DNA of 41,541 nucleotides from an uncultured Clostridia bacterium (GTDB taxonomy: Bacteria > Bacillota > Clostridia > Christensenellales > Borkfalkiaceae). The translations under genes were made by a program, and so were the position numbers. The DNA is taken from positions 1 through 41,541 of the forward strand of contig CALVIN010000005.1 of assembly GCA_944330115.1 (NCBI GenBank), written 5' to 3'. The notes beneath the pieces are model-generated. The model saw only the letters and a program-made list of their open reading frames with translations, was not told where the DNA came from and did not search any database. Of the stretch, positions 10,938-18,656 are shown one piece after another (the stretch's first letter is position 1; each line of letters opens with the position of its first letter).

Positions 10938-11050
10938 ATAAAATTTATAATTTTTCTATGATTATGCCCGCTTTGAGCGTTAAAAACACCTTAAGAAAAA
11001 AATTTTACTCCTCCCGCCCGCAAAAGGAGACGAGAAGGCTGTACCTGTGA

Positions 11051-11189
11051 AACCCCTCCGTCTTTGCCTCGCTCTGTTCGGCAAATCCACCTCCCGCTCG
11101 AAGGGGAGGTGACAAATGCGGCAAAAAATTACCTCCCCTCAAAGGGGAGGTGACGCGGACAAGCGAAGCGAGGCCGCGGCGGAGGGGTT
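11051..11189. repeat. palindromic intergenic repeat element, copy A
   Basis: A 139-bp element bounded by a 10-bp inverted repeat (AACCCCTCCG at 11051-11060, CGGAGGGGTT at 11180-11189). Inside are two ACCTCCC...GGGGAGGT hairpins (11089-11110, 11131-11151) and an inverted pair GCCTCGCT/AGCGAGGC. The 22-nt hairpin at 11089-11110 recurs exactly at 15537-15558, and the left 15 nt (11048-11062) recurs at 15496-15510. It has no coding content and no tRNA. It looks like a non-autonomous MITE- or REP-like element. Confidence 0.8.
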
Positions 11190-11341
11190 GTTCTAAATAA
11201 CTTACGTCGCAAGGCGGGTTTCCCGCCGTAGCAGGCCCCAATTTGCGCATACCTGCGCCTCAGCAGGGTGAATTCGCGCGACTATACGCTCCGTGGGCCC
11301 TTAAGGTCGCGCGAAGAGGGGCAGCGCCCCTAAAACTCACG

Positions 11342-11374
11342 AAATTTTTTGCGCGCGGCCCGCGCAAAAAATTT
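11342..11374. terminator. terminator downstream of the aldolase gene
   Basis: AAATTTTTTGCGCG faces its complement around a GC centre, 13 bp after the aldolase stop on the minus strand. It has A/T tails on both sides, so it may act in both directions. It separates the repeat element from the aldolase. Confidence 0.7.
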
Positions 11375-11386
11375 GTGAACCCTCTC

Positions 11387-12358
11387 TCAGTCCACTCCCA
11401 TTATCTCCTGAATGAACTGCTCGTAGTCGTCGCGGTTGGCCTTGATGAAGTCGATCGCGGCGTAGGGGTGCACGTTGTATATGCCGGTGAGAAGGTAGGC
11501 CGTATCGTACCCCCACCTTACTTCCTTCGAGAGGGGGTTCATATACTCGCGTATAAATTTGAGCACGGGCTCCATCTTGTATTTGGGGTTCTTCAAGAAG
11601 CCCAAGAGCGCCTCGGTAAAGCAGTTGCCCGCACCGCGGCCCATGCCGCACACCGTGCCGTCGAGGTAGTTCACACCCTTTGCGCACGCCTCTATCGTGT
11701 TTGCGAATGCAAGCTGCTGGTTGTTGTGCGCGTGTATGCCCACCTGCTTGCCGTATTTTGCGGCTATTTCGAGGTAGGTATCGCATATCGGGCGGATCTG
11801 CTCGGGATAGAGCGCGCCGTAGCTATCGACTATTACCATTATGTCGGCGGGCGACTGCGCTATTATCTCCAGCGCCTGGCGAAGGCTGCTCTCCTGCACC
11901 TTGGATATTGCCATTACGTTGCAGCTCGTTTTATAGCCCATCTTGGCGCAGTACTCTATCATCTCTATCGCCGAGGGCACCTGGTGCACATAGGTGGCGA
12001 TGCGGTACATATCTATCACCGACTCTTTTTTTGGAATTACCTCCTCTTTGAGGTCTACCCTGCCCACGTCGGACATAACGCTTATGAGCATATCCGTCTT
12101 GTTTTCTCCTACGATGGCGCGGATATCCTTTTCGTCGCAGAACTTCCACTTGCCGAATTTGGAGGTATCGAACATCTTTTTGGATACCTTGTAGCCGAAT
12201 TCCATTATATCCACGCCCGCGGCAACGTTTGCCTGGTAGAGCGCCTTTACAAAGTCGTCTTTAAAATAGAAGGAATTTACTATGCCGCCGTCGCGCAGGG
12301 TGGCGTCTAAAATTTTTACTCCCTTTCTGTATGATTGAAGGTTGCCTACATTTTCCAT
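11387..12358 (-). CDS. HMGL-like aldolase (4-hydroxy-2-oxovalerate aldolase family)
   Basis: A 323-aa DRE-TIM-type metal aldolase. LDATLRDGG near the N-terminus gives the catalytic Arg-Asp and a metal-ligand Asp. HAHNNQQLAFANTIEA carries the metal-binding histidines, followed by YLDGTVCGMGRGAGN. This resembles the DmpG/HMG-CoA lyase superfamily. The partner acetaldehyde dehydrogenase of DmpG is not adjacent, and the short C-terminus lacks an obvious communication domain. It probably belongs to the uncharacterised 'aldolase catalytic domain' group, and its substrate is unknown. The start at 12358 is set by AGGAGAGC upstream; a longer frame to 12496 has no support. It is monocistronic. Confidence 0.8.
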   Translation of the reverse strand: MENVGNLQSYRKGVKILDATLRDGGIVNSFYFKDDFVKALYQANVAAGVDIMEFGYKVSKKMFDTSKFGKWKFCDEKDIRAIVGENKTDMLISVMSDVGRVDLKEEVIPKKESVIDMYRIATYVHQVPSAIEMIEYCAKMGYKTSCNVMAISKVQESSLRQALEIIAQSPADIMVIVDSYGALYPEQIRPICDTYLEIAAKYGKQVGIHAHNNQQLAFANTIEACAKGVNYLDGTVCGMGRGAGNCFTEALLGFLKNPKYKMEPVLKFIREYMNPLSKEVRWGYDTAYLLTGIYNVHPYAAIDFIKANRDDYEQFIQEIMGVD

Positions 12359-12553
12359 AAGCCTTGCTCTCCTGAATAAAAATATATGAATATGCATATT
12401 ATAACAAAAGCGCGCAAATTTTGTCAATGATATGACCGAAAATAAAATCGGCCGCAGAGCGGCCCTTTTAACAGGGAGGGTGCATGCAAAACGCACAAAA
12501 ATATGCGAGGCGCTTACATTTTGCCGCCAAAATAAAAAAGGGGCGCGCCGCGC

Positions 12554-12582
12554 TTGATTGCGGCGGGGAAATAGGATATAAT
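12554..12582 (+). promoter_or_regulatory. promoter of the DUF2798 gene
   Basis: TTGATT, 17 bp and TATAAT on the plus strand, about 130 bp before the start codon. The -10 is perfect. It implies a leader of about 120 nt. Confidence 0.75.
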
Positions 12583-12654
12583 ATATTTACAATCACAAAA
12601 TAAATGCACGGGTAAATAAATTGGAAACGCACACCGCGGCACGCGGCGATAACG

Positions 12655-12679
12655 AACAACACGCAGGTGTTGTTTTTTT
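12655..12679 (+). terminator. attenuator-like terminator in the DUF2798 leader
   Basis: A perfect 8-bp stem, AACAACAC/GTGTTGTT, with tetraloop GCAG, is followed by five more T residues. It lies 31 bp upstream of the ATG and downstream of the promoter. Just before it is a CCGCG-GCA-CGCGG hairpin (about 12634-12646). On the minus strand there is no T tract, so it acts only in the plus direction, inside the leader of the gene it precedes. Confidence 0.75.
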
Positions 12680-12709
12680 GTGCAATTTTTTATGTGCGGA
12701 GGATAATTT

Positions 12710-13249
12710 ATGCCCAAAAATTTATTTCAGGAAATTGTTTTCACCTTTATTATGGTGATAGTTATGGTGTATGCCATGGTGTGCTATAACATAGCGCTCG
12801 ACTTCGGCGAACTCAACAACACGGTGTTCGTTGCCGCCTTTTCGGAGCTGTGGTATATGGGACTTATCGCGTTTGTGCTGGAAATGATAGCCGCCGGCCC
12901 GCTGGCAAAGAAGATAACATTCCGCATACTCGATCCCGCAAAGCACACGCCCATAGTTATAACGCTGGCGATATCGGCGCTGACGGTGGCCATTATGTGC
13001 CCCTCGATGAGCCTTATGGCAACGCTGATAATAAAGAGGCCGCCCGCGGCCGACTTTTTTGCCGTATGGCTGCAGACGACGGCGTTCAACTTCCCCATGG
13101 CGTTCTTCTGGCAGATATTCTATGCCGGCCCGCTTGTAAGGCTGATATTCCGCGCGATCTTCGTATACCCCAAACAGATAGCCGCAAAAAGGCGCGCCGC
13201 AAAGCAAGAGGCGGCAAGCGGCGAAAATAATGCGGAAATTACAAAATAA
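12710..13249 (+). CDS. DUF2798 membrane protein
   Basis: A 179-aa protein with two copies of the DUF2798 unit. Each has a pair of hydrophobic helices: MVIVMVYAMVCYNIAL plus LIAFVLEMIAAGPLA, then VITLALSALTVAIMCP-like plus FNFPMAFFWQIFYAGPL, so about four membrane segments. A basic, Ala-rich cytoplasmic tail follows. The family is uncharacterised and often lies near transcriptional regulators. GGAGG is 7 nt upstream of the ATG. It is transcribed alone from 12554-12582 through an attenuator-like hairpin and ends at a long bidirectional terminator. The function is unknown; a transport or stress role is a guess. Confidence 0.85.
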   Translation: MPKNLFQEIVFTFIMVIVMVYAMVCYNIALDFGELNNTVFVAAFSELWYMGLIAFVLEMIAAGPLAKKITFRILDPAKHTPIVITLAISALTVAIMCPSMSLMATLIIKRPPAADFFAVWLQTTAFNFPMAFFWQIFYAGPLVRLIFRAIFVYPKQIAAKRRAAKQEAASGENNAEITK

Positions 13250-13319
13250 ATAATTAAATAATTTATTAAATTAAAAAAAATAATATTTAATTTAAATTTC
13301 TTTATTTTTAATATTTTTT

Positions 13320-13365
13320 AAAGGGGTGGCGCACCGAAAAAATTTTTTCGGTGCGCCACCCCTTT
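13320..13365. terminator. bidirectional terminator, 23-bp perfect palindrome
   Basis: A perfect inverted repeat with 23-nt arms and no spacer. The arms run AAAGGGGTGGCGCACCG then A6/T6 at the centre. It lies between the convergent DUF2798 and recG genes, next to a 75-bp AT-only tract. The A-rich and T-rich arms make it usable in both directions. Confidence 0.85.
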
Positions 13366-13402
13366 ATATATCGCATTTTATACATACATGCCCGCATAAA
13401 AC

Positions 13403-15409
13403 TTAATTTAACACAACGTCCTCGAGCTGTTTATACTTTTCCAGCGCGGCGGCACGCAGGGCGGATATGGGATAGTTGCCCGAGAAGGCCTCGTCGGAGA
13501 TGGCCTTTGCGGTGAATATCACGCTGGCGGGGAATTTTAAATTTTTTATCTCCGAAAGCACGCGGCCGCTCTGGCGGGTGCCCATAAAGTCGCCGCCGCC
13601 CCTCAGCTCAAGGTCGGCCTCGGCGATCTTGAAGCCGTCGGTGTTGTTCTTTATTACGGCGAGCCGCTCGCGCGCCTCGGGCGTATCCGAACCCATCAGA
13701 AGGAAGCAGTAGCTCTTTTCGGCGCCGCGCCCCACCCTGCCGCGCAGCTGGTGCAGCTGCGAGAGGCCGAAGCGCTCGGCGTTGTATATCACCATTATTG
13801 TGGCGTTGGGCACGTCCACCCCCACCTCAATTACCGTGGTGGACACGAGGCAGTCGTATTCGTGCGCCTTGAAGGCGCGCATCACCTCGTTCTTGTCCTT
13901 CTCCTTCATCTTGCCGTGCAGAAGGGCGAGGCGCACGCCGCTCATCTTTGCCGACAGCTCCTCGTATAATTCCGTGACCGACATTGCCGTGCCCTCGTCG
14001 TCGCCCTCTATCTTGGGGCACACGAAATAGGCCTGCGTGCCCTCTTTTGCGCGGCGGGCGATGTAGGCTATCATGTCGGCATACCTGCCCGCGGGTATCA
14101 CCGAGGTGGATATCTCCTGCCGCGCGGCGGGCTTGTCCTTTATGGTGGTGATATCGAGGTCGCCGTAGAATATGAGCGAGAGCGTGCGCGGTATTGGCGT
14201 TGCCGACATTATGAGCACGTCGCACCCCTCTCCCTTATCGGCAAGGGAGGCGCGCTGCGCCACGCCGAAGCGCTGCTGCTCGTCGCATACCACAAGCGCA
14301 AGGCGGCAGAACTCCACATCCTTTTGTATCACGGCGTGGGTGCCGCAGACTATATCTGTCTCCCCCCTCTTTAATGCCGACTTTATGGCGCGCTTTTCGG
14401 CGGCGGACGTTGAGCCAACCAGAAGGGCGCACCTGCGGGCGGGAAAGTAGCGCTCTATGAGCGCAAAGCTCTGGCGGGCGAGCACCTCGGTGGGGGCGAT
14501 CATCGCCGCCTGATAGCCCGACTGCACGGCCATGAACATGGCGGTGAGCGCGACTGCCGTTTTGCCGCTGCCTACGTCGCCCTGCAGCAGCCTGTTCATC
14601 TGCGAGGGGGAATGTAGGTTATCGAAAATATCGCGCACGGCGGCAAGCTGCCCCGCCGTGAATGTGAACGGGAATGAGGATATAAAGGAAGTCACCTCTC
14701 CCTCGGTCACCGAATAGTTGTTTATGCGCACCCTGTCGCCATATCCCTTTATCACGCGGAAGGCCGAAATGAGCAGAAAATACTCCTCCAGCGCAATGCG
14801 CGCCGAGGCTTTGGTTATATCGGCCTGCGACTGAGGGGCGTGTATGCGGCGGTAACTTTCGGAGAGGGGCACGAGCTCGAACTTTTTGCGGAGGGGCTCG
14901 GGTATCATCGTGGAGGGCGTAACCTTTGTGAGCGCCTGCCGCACCGCGTCGCGCACAACCTTTTGCGTGAGCGAACCTGCGAGCGGGTACACGGGAATTA
15001 TGCCCTTTAAATTTTTGTTGCTCGACGCGGGCTCAAATGAGGGGTTTACCATGGAGGCGCCCATGCCGTAGCGGTTTTGCACGCGGCCGTAAAAGAGGTA
15101 TTCGCCCGGCTTGAGCTTTTGCGCGACGTACGGCTGGTTGAACCATACCGCCGAGAATATGCATCCCTTTTGCTGGCAGAGCGCGCGCACGAACGGCCTG
15201 CGCGAGTAGCGGTTGAACTCTACGCTCATCACCTCGCACGAGATGAGTATCTGCGTGTTGTGCTCGGCCTCGGTTATGAGCGAAATGTGCGTTAAATCGA
15301 GGTAGTCGCGCGGGTACAGCCGCACGAGCTCTTCGCAGCTGAATATGCCGAGCTTGTTGAAGTCCTTTTCACGCTTTTCGGAGATATATTTAAGTTCGGT
15401 AAGTTTCAC
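13403..15409 (-). CDS. recG: ATP-dependent DNA helicase RecG
   Basis: A 668-aa branch-migration helicase that reverses stalled forks and processes Holliday junctions. It has an N-terminal wedge/OB domain (residues about 1-230), Walker A QGDVGSGKT, the Walker B motif DEQQ (most RecG proteins have DEQH), SATPIPRTL, and the RecG-typical ERFGLSQLHQLRGRVGRG. The GTG at 15409 is chosen because it gives the canonical start (VKLTELKYISEKREKDFNKLGI is split here as VKLTELKY...FNKLGI) and follows GGGGGTG. An ATG at 15424 would add five residues. In Bacillus recG follows fakA and the serine dehydratase genes; here a repeat copy lies between it and fakA. Confidence 0.96.
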   Translation of the reverse strand: MKLTELKYISEKREKDFNKLGIFSCEELVRLYPRDYLDLTHISLITEAEHNTQILISCEVMSVEFNRYSRRPFVRALCQQKGCIFSAVWFNQPYVAQKLKPGEYLFYGRVQNRYGMGASMVNPSFEPASSNKNLKGIIPVYPLAGSLTQKVVRDAVRQALTKVTPSTMIPEPLRKKFELVPLSESYRRIHAPQSQADITKASARIALEEYFLLISAFRVIKGYGDRVRINNYSVTEGEVTSFISSFPFTFTAGQLAAVRDIFDNLHSPSQMNRLLQGDVGSGKTAVALTAMFMAVQSGYQAAMIAPTEVLARQSFALIERYFPARRCALLVGSTSAAEKRAIKSALKRGETDIVCGTHAVIQKDVEFCRLALVVCDEQQRFGVAQRASLADKGEGCDVLIMSATPIPRTLSLIFYGDLDITTIKDKPAARQEISTSVIPAGRYADMIAYIARRAKEGTQAYFVCPKIEGDDEGTAMSVTELYEELSAKMSGVRLALLHGKMKEKDKNEVMRAFKAHEYDCLVSTTVIEVGVDVPNATIMVIYNAERFGLSQLHQLRGRVGRGAEKSYCFLLMGSDTPEARERLAVIKNNTDGFKIAEADLELRGGGDFMGTRQSGRVLSEIKNLKFPASVIFTAKAISDEAFSGNYPISALRAAALEKYKQLEDVVLN

Positions 15410-15495
15410 GCGCACCCCCTGCATATACAAACGGGGAAAGACAGAGCCTTTCCCCAAAAAAGTTTACTAAATTATATTGTGTTTTTGGGAGGGTA

Positions 15496-15618
15496 TGAAA
15501 CCCCTCCGTCACATACTCGCAATGCTCGTATGTGCCACCTCCCGCTCGAAGGGGAGGTAAACCCTTTCGGCTTTGCCTCGCTATCGCTTCGGCAAACCCA
15601 CTTCCCCTTTAGGGGAAA
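15496..15618. repeat. palindromic intergenic repeat element, copy B (divergent)
   Basis: Shares with copy A (11048-11189) the 15-nt left end TGAAACCCCTCCGTC, the exact 22-nt ACCTCCC...GGGGAGGT hairpin (15537-15558), and a similar CTTTGCCTCGCT...TTCGGCAAA segment. It has its own hairpins, CACATAC/GTATGTG (about 15510-15534) and TTCCCC/GGGGAA (15602-15617). The right terminal repeat of copy A is missing. It sits in the leader region of recG. Confidence 0.75.
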
Positions 15619-15791
15619 CGAGAGGGAGCATCACTGCCTTCGCCCATAACGGACTTGGAGAAGCGAGCAAGACAAGGCGTGTGCGGAAGGTTTAAGGGAG
15701 CGTACAAAGACGTACGTGACCGAAAACACCCGTAAGCACAACGCTGTATTGCGACGCTTATACAAGGACGAACGACGCCCATAGAATGTTG
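15619..15791. other. unassigned spacer between repeat copy B and fakA
   Basis: Here 173 bp hold no gene I can support. Base composition is balanced, unlike the AT-rich spacers elsewhere. It has a short palindrome, CGTAC...GTACG (about 15699-15714). It may be the rest of a longer mobile or repeat unit attached to copy B, because it is not needed by fakA (stop at 15792) or recG. There is no second copy in this window. Confidence 0.35.
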
Positions 15792-17441
15792 TTATTCCAT
15801 GGAAACCATATAGTAGTATACCGGCTGCCCGCCGTAATGGAAATCCACATCGCAATCGGGGAATTCTTCGGCCACCTTTTTGGCGAGCGCCTCGGCCTCC
15901 TCTTCCTTGATGCCCTCGCCGTAGTAGAGGGTTATCATCTCGTGGTCGCTCGTCTTCATCGCCTCGATGAGCTTTATCGTCGTTTCGTCTATGGTAGAGC
16001 CCTGGGCGAGTATCTTTTTATTGTCGAGGCCGATTATGTCGCCCGCCTTGAGCCTGAAGCCGTTCATCGTGGTGTCGCGCACGGCGTAGGTGACGAGGCC
16101 GGAGGCTACGTTATCTATGGCGTGCGTCATATTTGTTTTGTTGACGGGCACCGACTCTTCGGGGTTGAACGCAAGCGCGGCGGCAAAGCCCTGCGGTACG
16201 TTTTTGGTGGGTATTACGTGAATGGTGCGGTTTGTAACGAGCCCCTTGGCCTGCTCTGCCGCAAGTATTATGTTTGAGTTGTTGGGGAAGACGAACACGT
16301 TGGAGGCGTTTATCTTTTGCACGGCGCTGGCTATATCCTGGGCGGAGGGGTTCATCGTCTGGCCGCCCTCTATGACCCTGTCGCACATGAGGTCTTTGAA
16401 TATCTCGGCAAGGCCCTCGCCCGAACATATGGCGAGCATGCCCATCTCCTTCTTTTCGGCCTCGAGCTTGGCTTTAAGCTGCCTGTTCTCCTCGAGCATG
16501 TTCTCTATCTTAATTCTGTCGAGCTCGCCAAGTTCGAGCGCGTATGAGAGCGCTATGCCGGGTGTGTTGGTGTGAACGTGCACCTTTACGAGCTCTAAAT
16601 CGCCTATGCAGATAACGCTGTCGCCTATCTGCATGAGCTTTTCCTTGAGCCTGTCGATATCGGCGAGCGTGGTCATGGGCTTTAAGTGAATTATGAAATA
16701 TTCGGTGCAGTATGCAAACTCGATCTCGCCGAGGTCGAGATTTATTATATCGGAGTTATCGCCGAACTCGGGTTCCTTTTTGGGCTGCTGAGCGTCGGTG
16801 GGGATATCTTCGGTGCCTATATCTTCGCCCGATACCGCGGCGAGGAAGCCGCGCATTATGGTCATGAGGCCCACGCCGCCGCTGTCGACGACGCCCGCTT
16901 TTTTTAATACGGGCAGCAGCTCGGGAGTGTGGGCGAGAGCCTCGTCGCCGACGGCAATGAGCGCCGTGAAGAAGTCGACGAAGTCTTTATTTTTGCTTGC
17001 AAGCTTGGGGGCGGCCTCGCTCATCAGCCTTACGACGGTGAGTATGGTGCCCTCCTTGGGCTTGGATACGGCGCTGTACGCCACCTTTGTGCCGGCTTCC
17101 AGCGCCTTGGCAAAGGTCTTTGTATCGAAGCTCTGCGGGCATTCGCGTATCACCGAGCAGATGCCGCGGAAGATCTGGCTGGTTATAACGCCGGAGTTGC
17201 CGCGCGCGCCGCGCAGCGCGCCCTTTGAAACGGCGTCGCATATCTCCTGGAAATGGTTGGAGTTGCAGGCGTTCATCTCGGAGATGGCCGACTGCATGGT
17301 GAGCGACATGTTGGTACCCGTGTCGCCGTCGGGCACGGGGAATACGTTGAGGGCGTCGACTTTTGCCCTGTTTATTTCAAGCATTCTGGCACCGCTCGTG
17401 ACCATCTTGCGAAAATCGGTGCAGTTAATGGTTTTTTGCAT
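15792..17441 (-). CDS. fakA: fatty acid kinase catalytic subunit FakA (DAK2/YloV family)
   Basis: A 549-aa protein. FakA phosphorylates fatty acids bound to a FakB (DegV-family) partner, feeding exogenous acyl chains into phospholipid synthesis. The N-terminal kinase domain has NVFPVPDGDTGTNMSLTM (ATP/Mg site) and RGARGNSGVITSQI, with VDSGGVGL near residue 190. A mid domain and a C-terminal FakB-binding domain with HVHTNTPG follow. The ATG at 17441 is set by GAGGAG; a TTG four codons upstream is less likely. It is downstream of asp23 in the same operon, as in Bacillus and Clostridium. No fakB lies in this window. Confidence 0.94.
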   Translation of the reverse strand: MQKTINCTDFRKMVTSGARMLEINRAKVDALNVFPVPDGDTGTNMSLTMQSAISEMNACNSNHFQEICDAVSKGALRGARGNSGVITSQIFRGICSVIRECPQSFDTKTFAKALEAGTKVAYSAVSKPKEGTILTVVRLMSEAAPKLASKNKDFVDFFTALIAVGDEALAHTPELLPVLKKAGVVDSGGVGLMTIMRGFLAAVSGEDIGTEDIPTDAQQPKKEPEFGDNSDIINLDLGEIEFAYCTEYFIIHLKPMTTLADIDRLKEKLMQIGDSVICIGDLELVKVHVHTNTPGIALSYALELGELDRIKIENMLEENRQLKAKLEAEKKEMGMLAICSGEGLAEIFKDLMCDRVIEGGQTMNPSAQDIASAVQKINASNVFVFPNNSNIILAAEQAKGLVTNRTIHVIPTKNVPQGFAAALAFNPEESVPVNKTNMTHAIDNVASGLVTYAVRDTTMNGFRLKAGDIIGLDNKKILAQGSTIDETTIKLIEAMKTSDHEMITLYYGEGIKEEEAEALAKKVAEEFPDCDVDFHYGGQPVYYYMVSME

Positions 17442-17503
17442 ATAGCTCCTCAAAAATCAAATGCGCGTCCTTTGGGTATTAAGGGCGCGCGAAAATTTGG
17501 AAG

Positions 17504-17857
17504 TCAGAGTTTGACTCCCATTATGTTTACGTTCACCGTATCGACTATCATGCCTGAAAAGCGCTCCAACTTATATTTTATTGCCTCTTTGAGCGACTCG
17601 GCCACGGCGTTTATCGAAACGCCGTATTTTACGATGACGTATACGTCTATATAGATCCTGTCGCCGTTGGTTACGACTTTTATCCCCTTGCCGGTGTTTG
17701 TCTGCTTTTTCAAAAGCTCTAAAATAGAGTCCTGCAAGCGGCGGGATACAAGTTCAACAATGCCGTAACATTCGAGCGCGGCGACCGCCGCAACTTTGGC
17801 GAGAACCTGATCGGATATCGAAATTTTACCGTAAACGTTGCTTGTGTTGACTGACAT
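17504..17857 (-). CDS. Asp23/YloU family protein
   Basis: A 117-aa alkaline-shock-protein-23 family member. The fold-defining regions are GKISISDQVLAKVAAVAALE, IVELVSRR, and the strand IYIDVYVIVKYGVSI. In Gram-positives the family sits at the membrane and is linked to cell-envelope homeostasis. It is the first gene of an asp23-fakA operon, with 62 bp to fakA. AGGAG lies 7 nt before the ATG, and the promoter is at 17877-17905. The biochemical function is not established. Confidence 0.92.
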   Translation of the reverse strand: MSVNTSNVYGKISISDQVLAKVAAVAALECYGIVELVSRRLQDSILELLKKQTNTGKGIKVVTNGDRIYIDVYVIVKYGVSINAVAESLKEAIKYKLERFSGMIVDTVNVNIMGVKL

Positions 17858-17876
17858 AATATCTCCTGTCTATGCT

Positions 17877-17905
17877 ATTTTATACTATTTGGCGGCGTTT
17901 TGCAA
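17877..17905 (-). promoter_or_regulatory. asp23-fakA promoter
   Basis: TTGCAA, 17 bp and TAAAAT on the minus strand, about 20 bp before the asp23 ATG, giving a short leader. Confidence 0.65.
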
Positions 17906-17998
17906 GTCTTTCCTAAAAATTTATTGCATAAAATGGCGCCTGGGGGCGCTTTATTTTGCAAACGGCGCAAAAAAATTATAAAACGGGCCCGTTTTTGG

Positions 17999-18027
17999 TT
18001 GATTTTTTTTTGAACGGATGATATATT
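17999..18027 (+). promoter_or_regulatory. rpmB promoter
   Basis: TTGATT, 17 bp and TATATT on the plus strand, about 70 bp upstream of rpmB. It is divergent from the asp23 promoter. Confidence 0.7.
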
Positions 18028-18100
18028 AGTATAGTCGTTTTTGAGAAGCGGCTTTTATTTACACATTTTTTTGTAAATTCCACCACGGAGGTGTTTAATT

Positions 18101-18286
18101 ATGTCGAGAGTTTGCAGCGTATGCGGTAAGGGACAGACGTCCGGCAACAACGTTTCCCACTCCAAGAGAAGGACGAGGAGAACTTTTAAGGCAAACGTTC
18201 AGAAGATCAGCTATATCGACGCGAAGGGCAACGCCGTTACGGGCTATGTATGCGCAAGATGCATGAAGACCGTTGAAAGGGCATAA
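18101..18286 (+). CDS. rpmB: 50S ribosomal protein L28 (zinc-ribbon type)
   Basis: A 61-aa L28. Two Cys pairs, CSVCGKG at the N-terminus and CARCMK near the C-terminus, form the zinc-binding C+ variant. [16 protein letters not shown] is the rRNA-binding core. GGAGG lies 8 nt before the ATG. It has its own promoter and a strong terminator, so it is monocistronic. It is on the strand opposite asp23-fakA and thiN, as in Bacillus, where rpmB is also reversed. Confidence 0.97.
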   Translation: MSRVCSVCGKGQTSGNNVSHSKRRTRRTFKANVQKISYIDAKGNAVTGYVCARCMKTVERA

Positions 18287-18320
18287 CTGCTTTTTCGCAA
18301 AATAAAAATGCGGCTTGATG

Positions 18321-18350
18321 GTCGGGCGGCGTTTGCCGTCCGGCTTTTTT
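18321..18350 (+). terminator. rpmB terminator
   Basis: A stem of about 10 bp with two G-U pairs (GTCGGGCGGC / GCCGTCCGGC), followed directly by TTTTTT. Confidence 0.85.
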
Positions 18351-18545
18351 GCGTTATTATTTTATTTTTGCGCGCATAGCTCCCGCGCCATTATTTTGTG
18401 CCGTTTTGCACGCAGTTATTTTGCGCGTGTAAAGGCGCTCCGCTTGCCGCGGCGCAAAAATAAAAAATATTAAAATGCAAATATAACTTTTAATTTTTAT
18501 TTAAAATATTTTATTTATAATTTTTTATTCTGATACAAAACATAT

Positions 18546-18624
18546 AAAAACTGCGCGGTTTAGGCAAAAAACCGCGCAGTTTTTGTATAAAACGGGCGCT
18601 GCCGCAGATGCTCTGCGGCAGCGC
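18546..18624 (-). terminator. tandem hairpins ending the LRR lipoprotein transcript
   Basis: On the minus strand, first a perfect 12-bp stem GCGCTGCCGCAG (18596-18624) without a T tract. About 12 bp later comes an A/T-flanked stem AAAAACTGCGCGGTTT with its complement (18546-18584), ending in TTTTT. The second is the terminator and the first may protect the 3' end. The adjoining stretch 18351-18545 holds an AT-rich tract and no gene I can see. Confidence 0.75.
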
Positions 18625-18656
18625 AAAAAATTACAATATATATTTGCAAATAAAAT

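Noticed and set aside
11005-11250. Short open frame across repeat copy A.
   Set aside because: It is made of the palindromic repeat itself and has no start signal.
15631-15855. 74-codon minus frame downstream of fakA.
   Set aside because: No SD, composition unlike neighbours, and it runs from the fakA 3' end into the repeat region.
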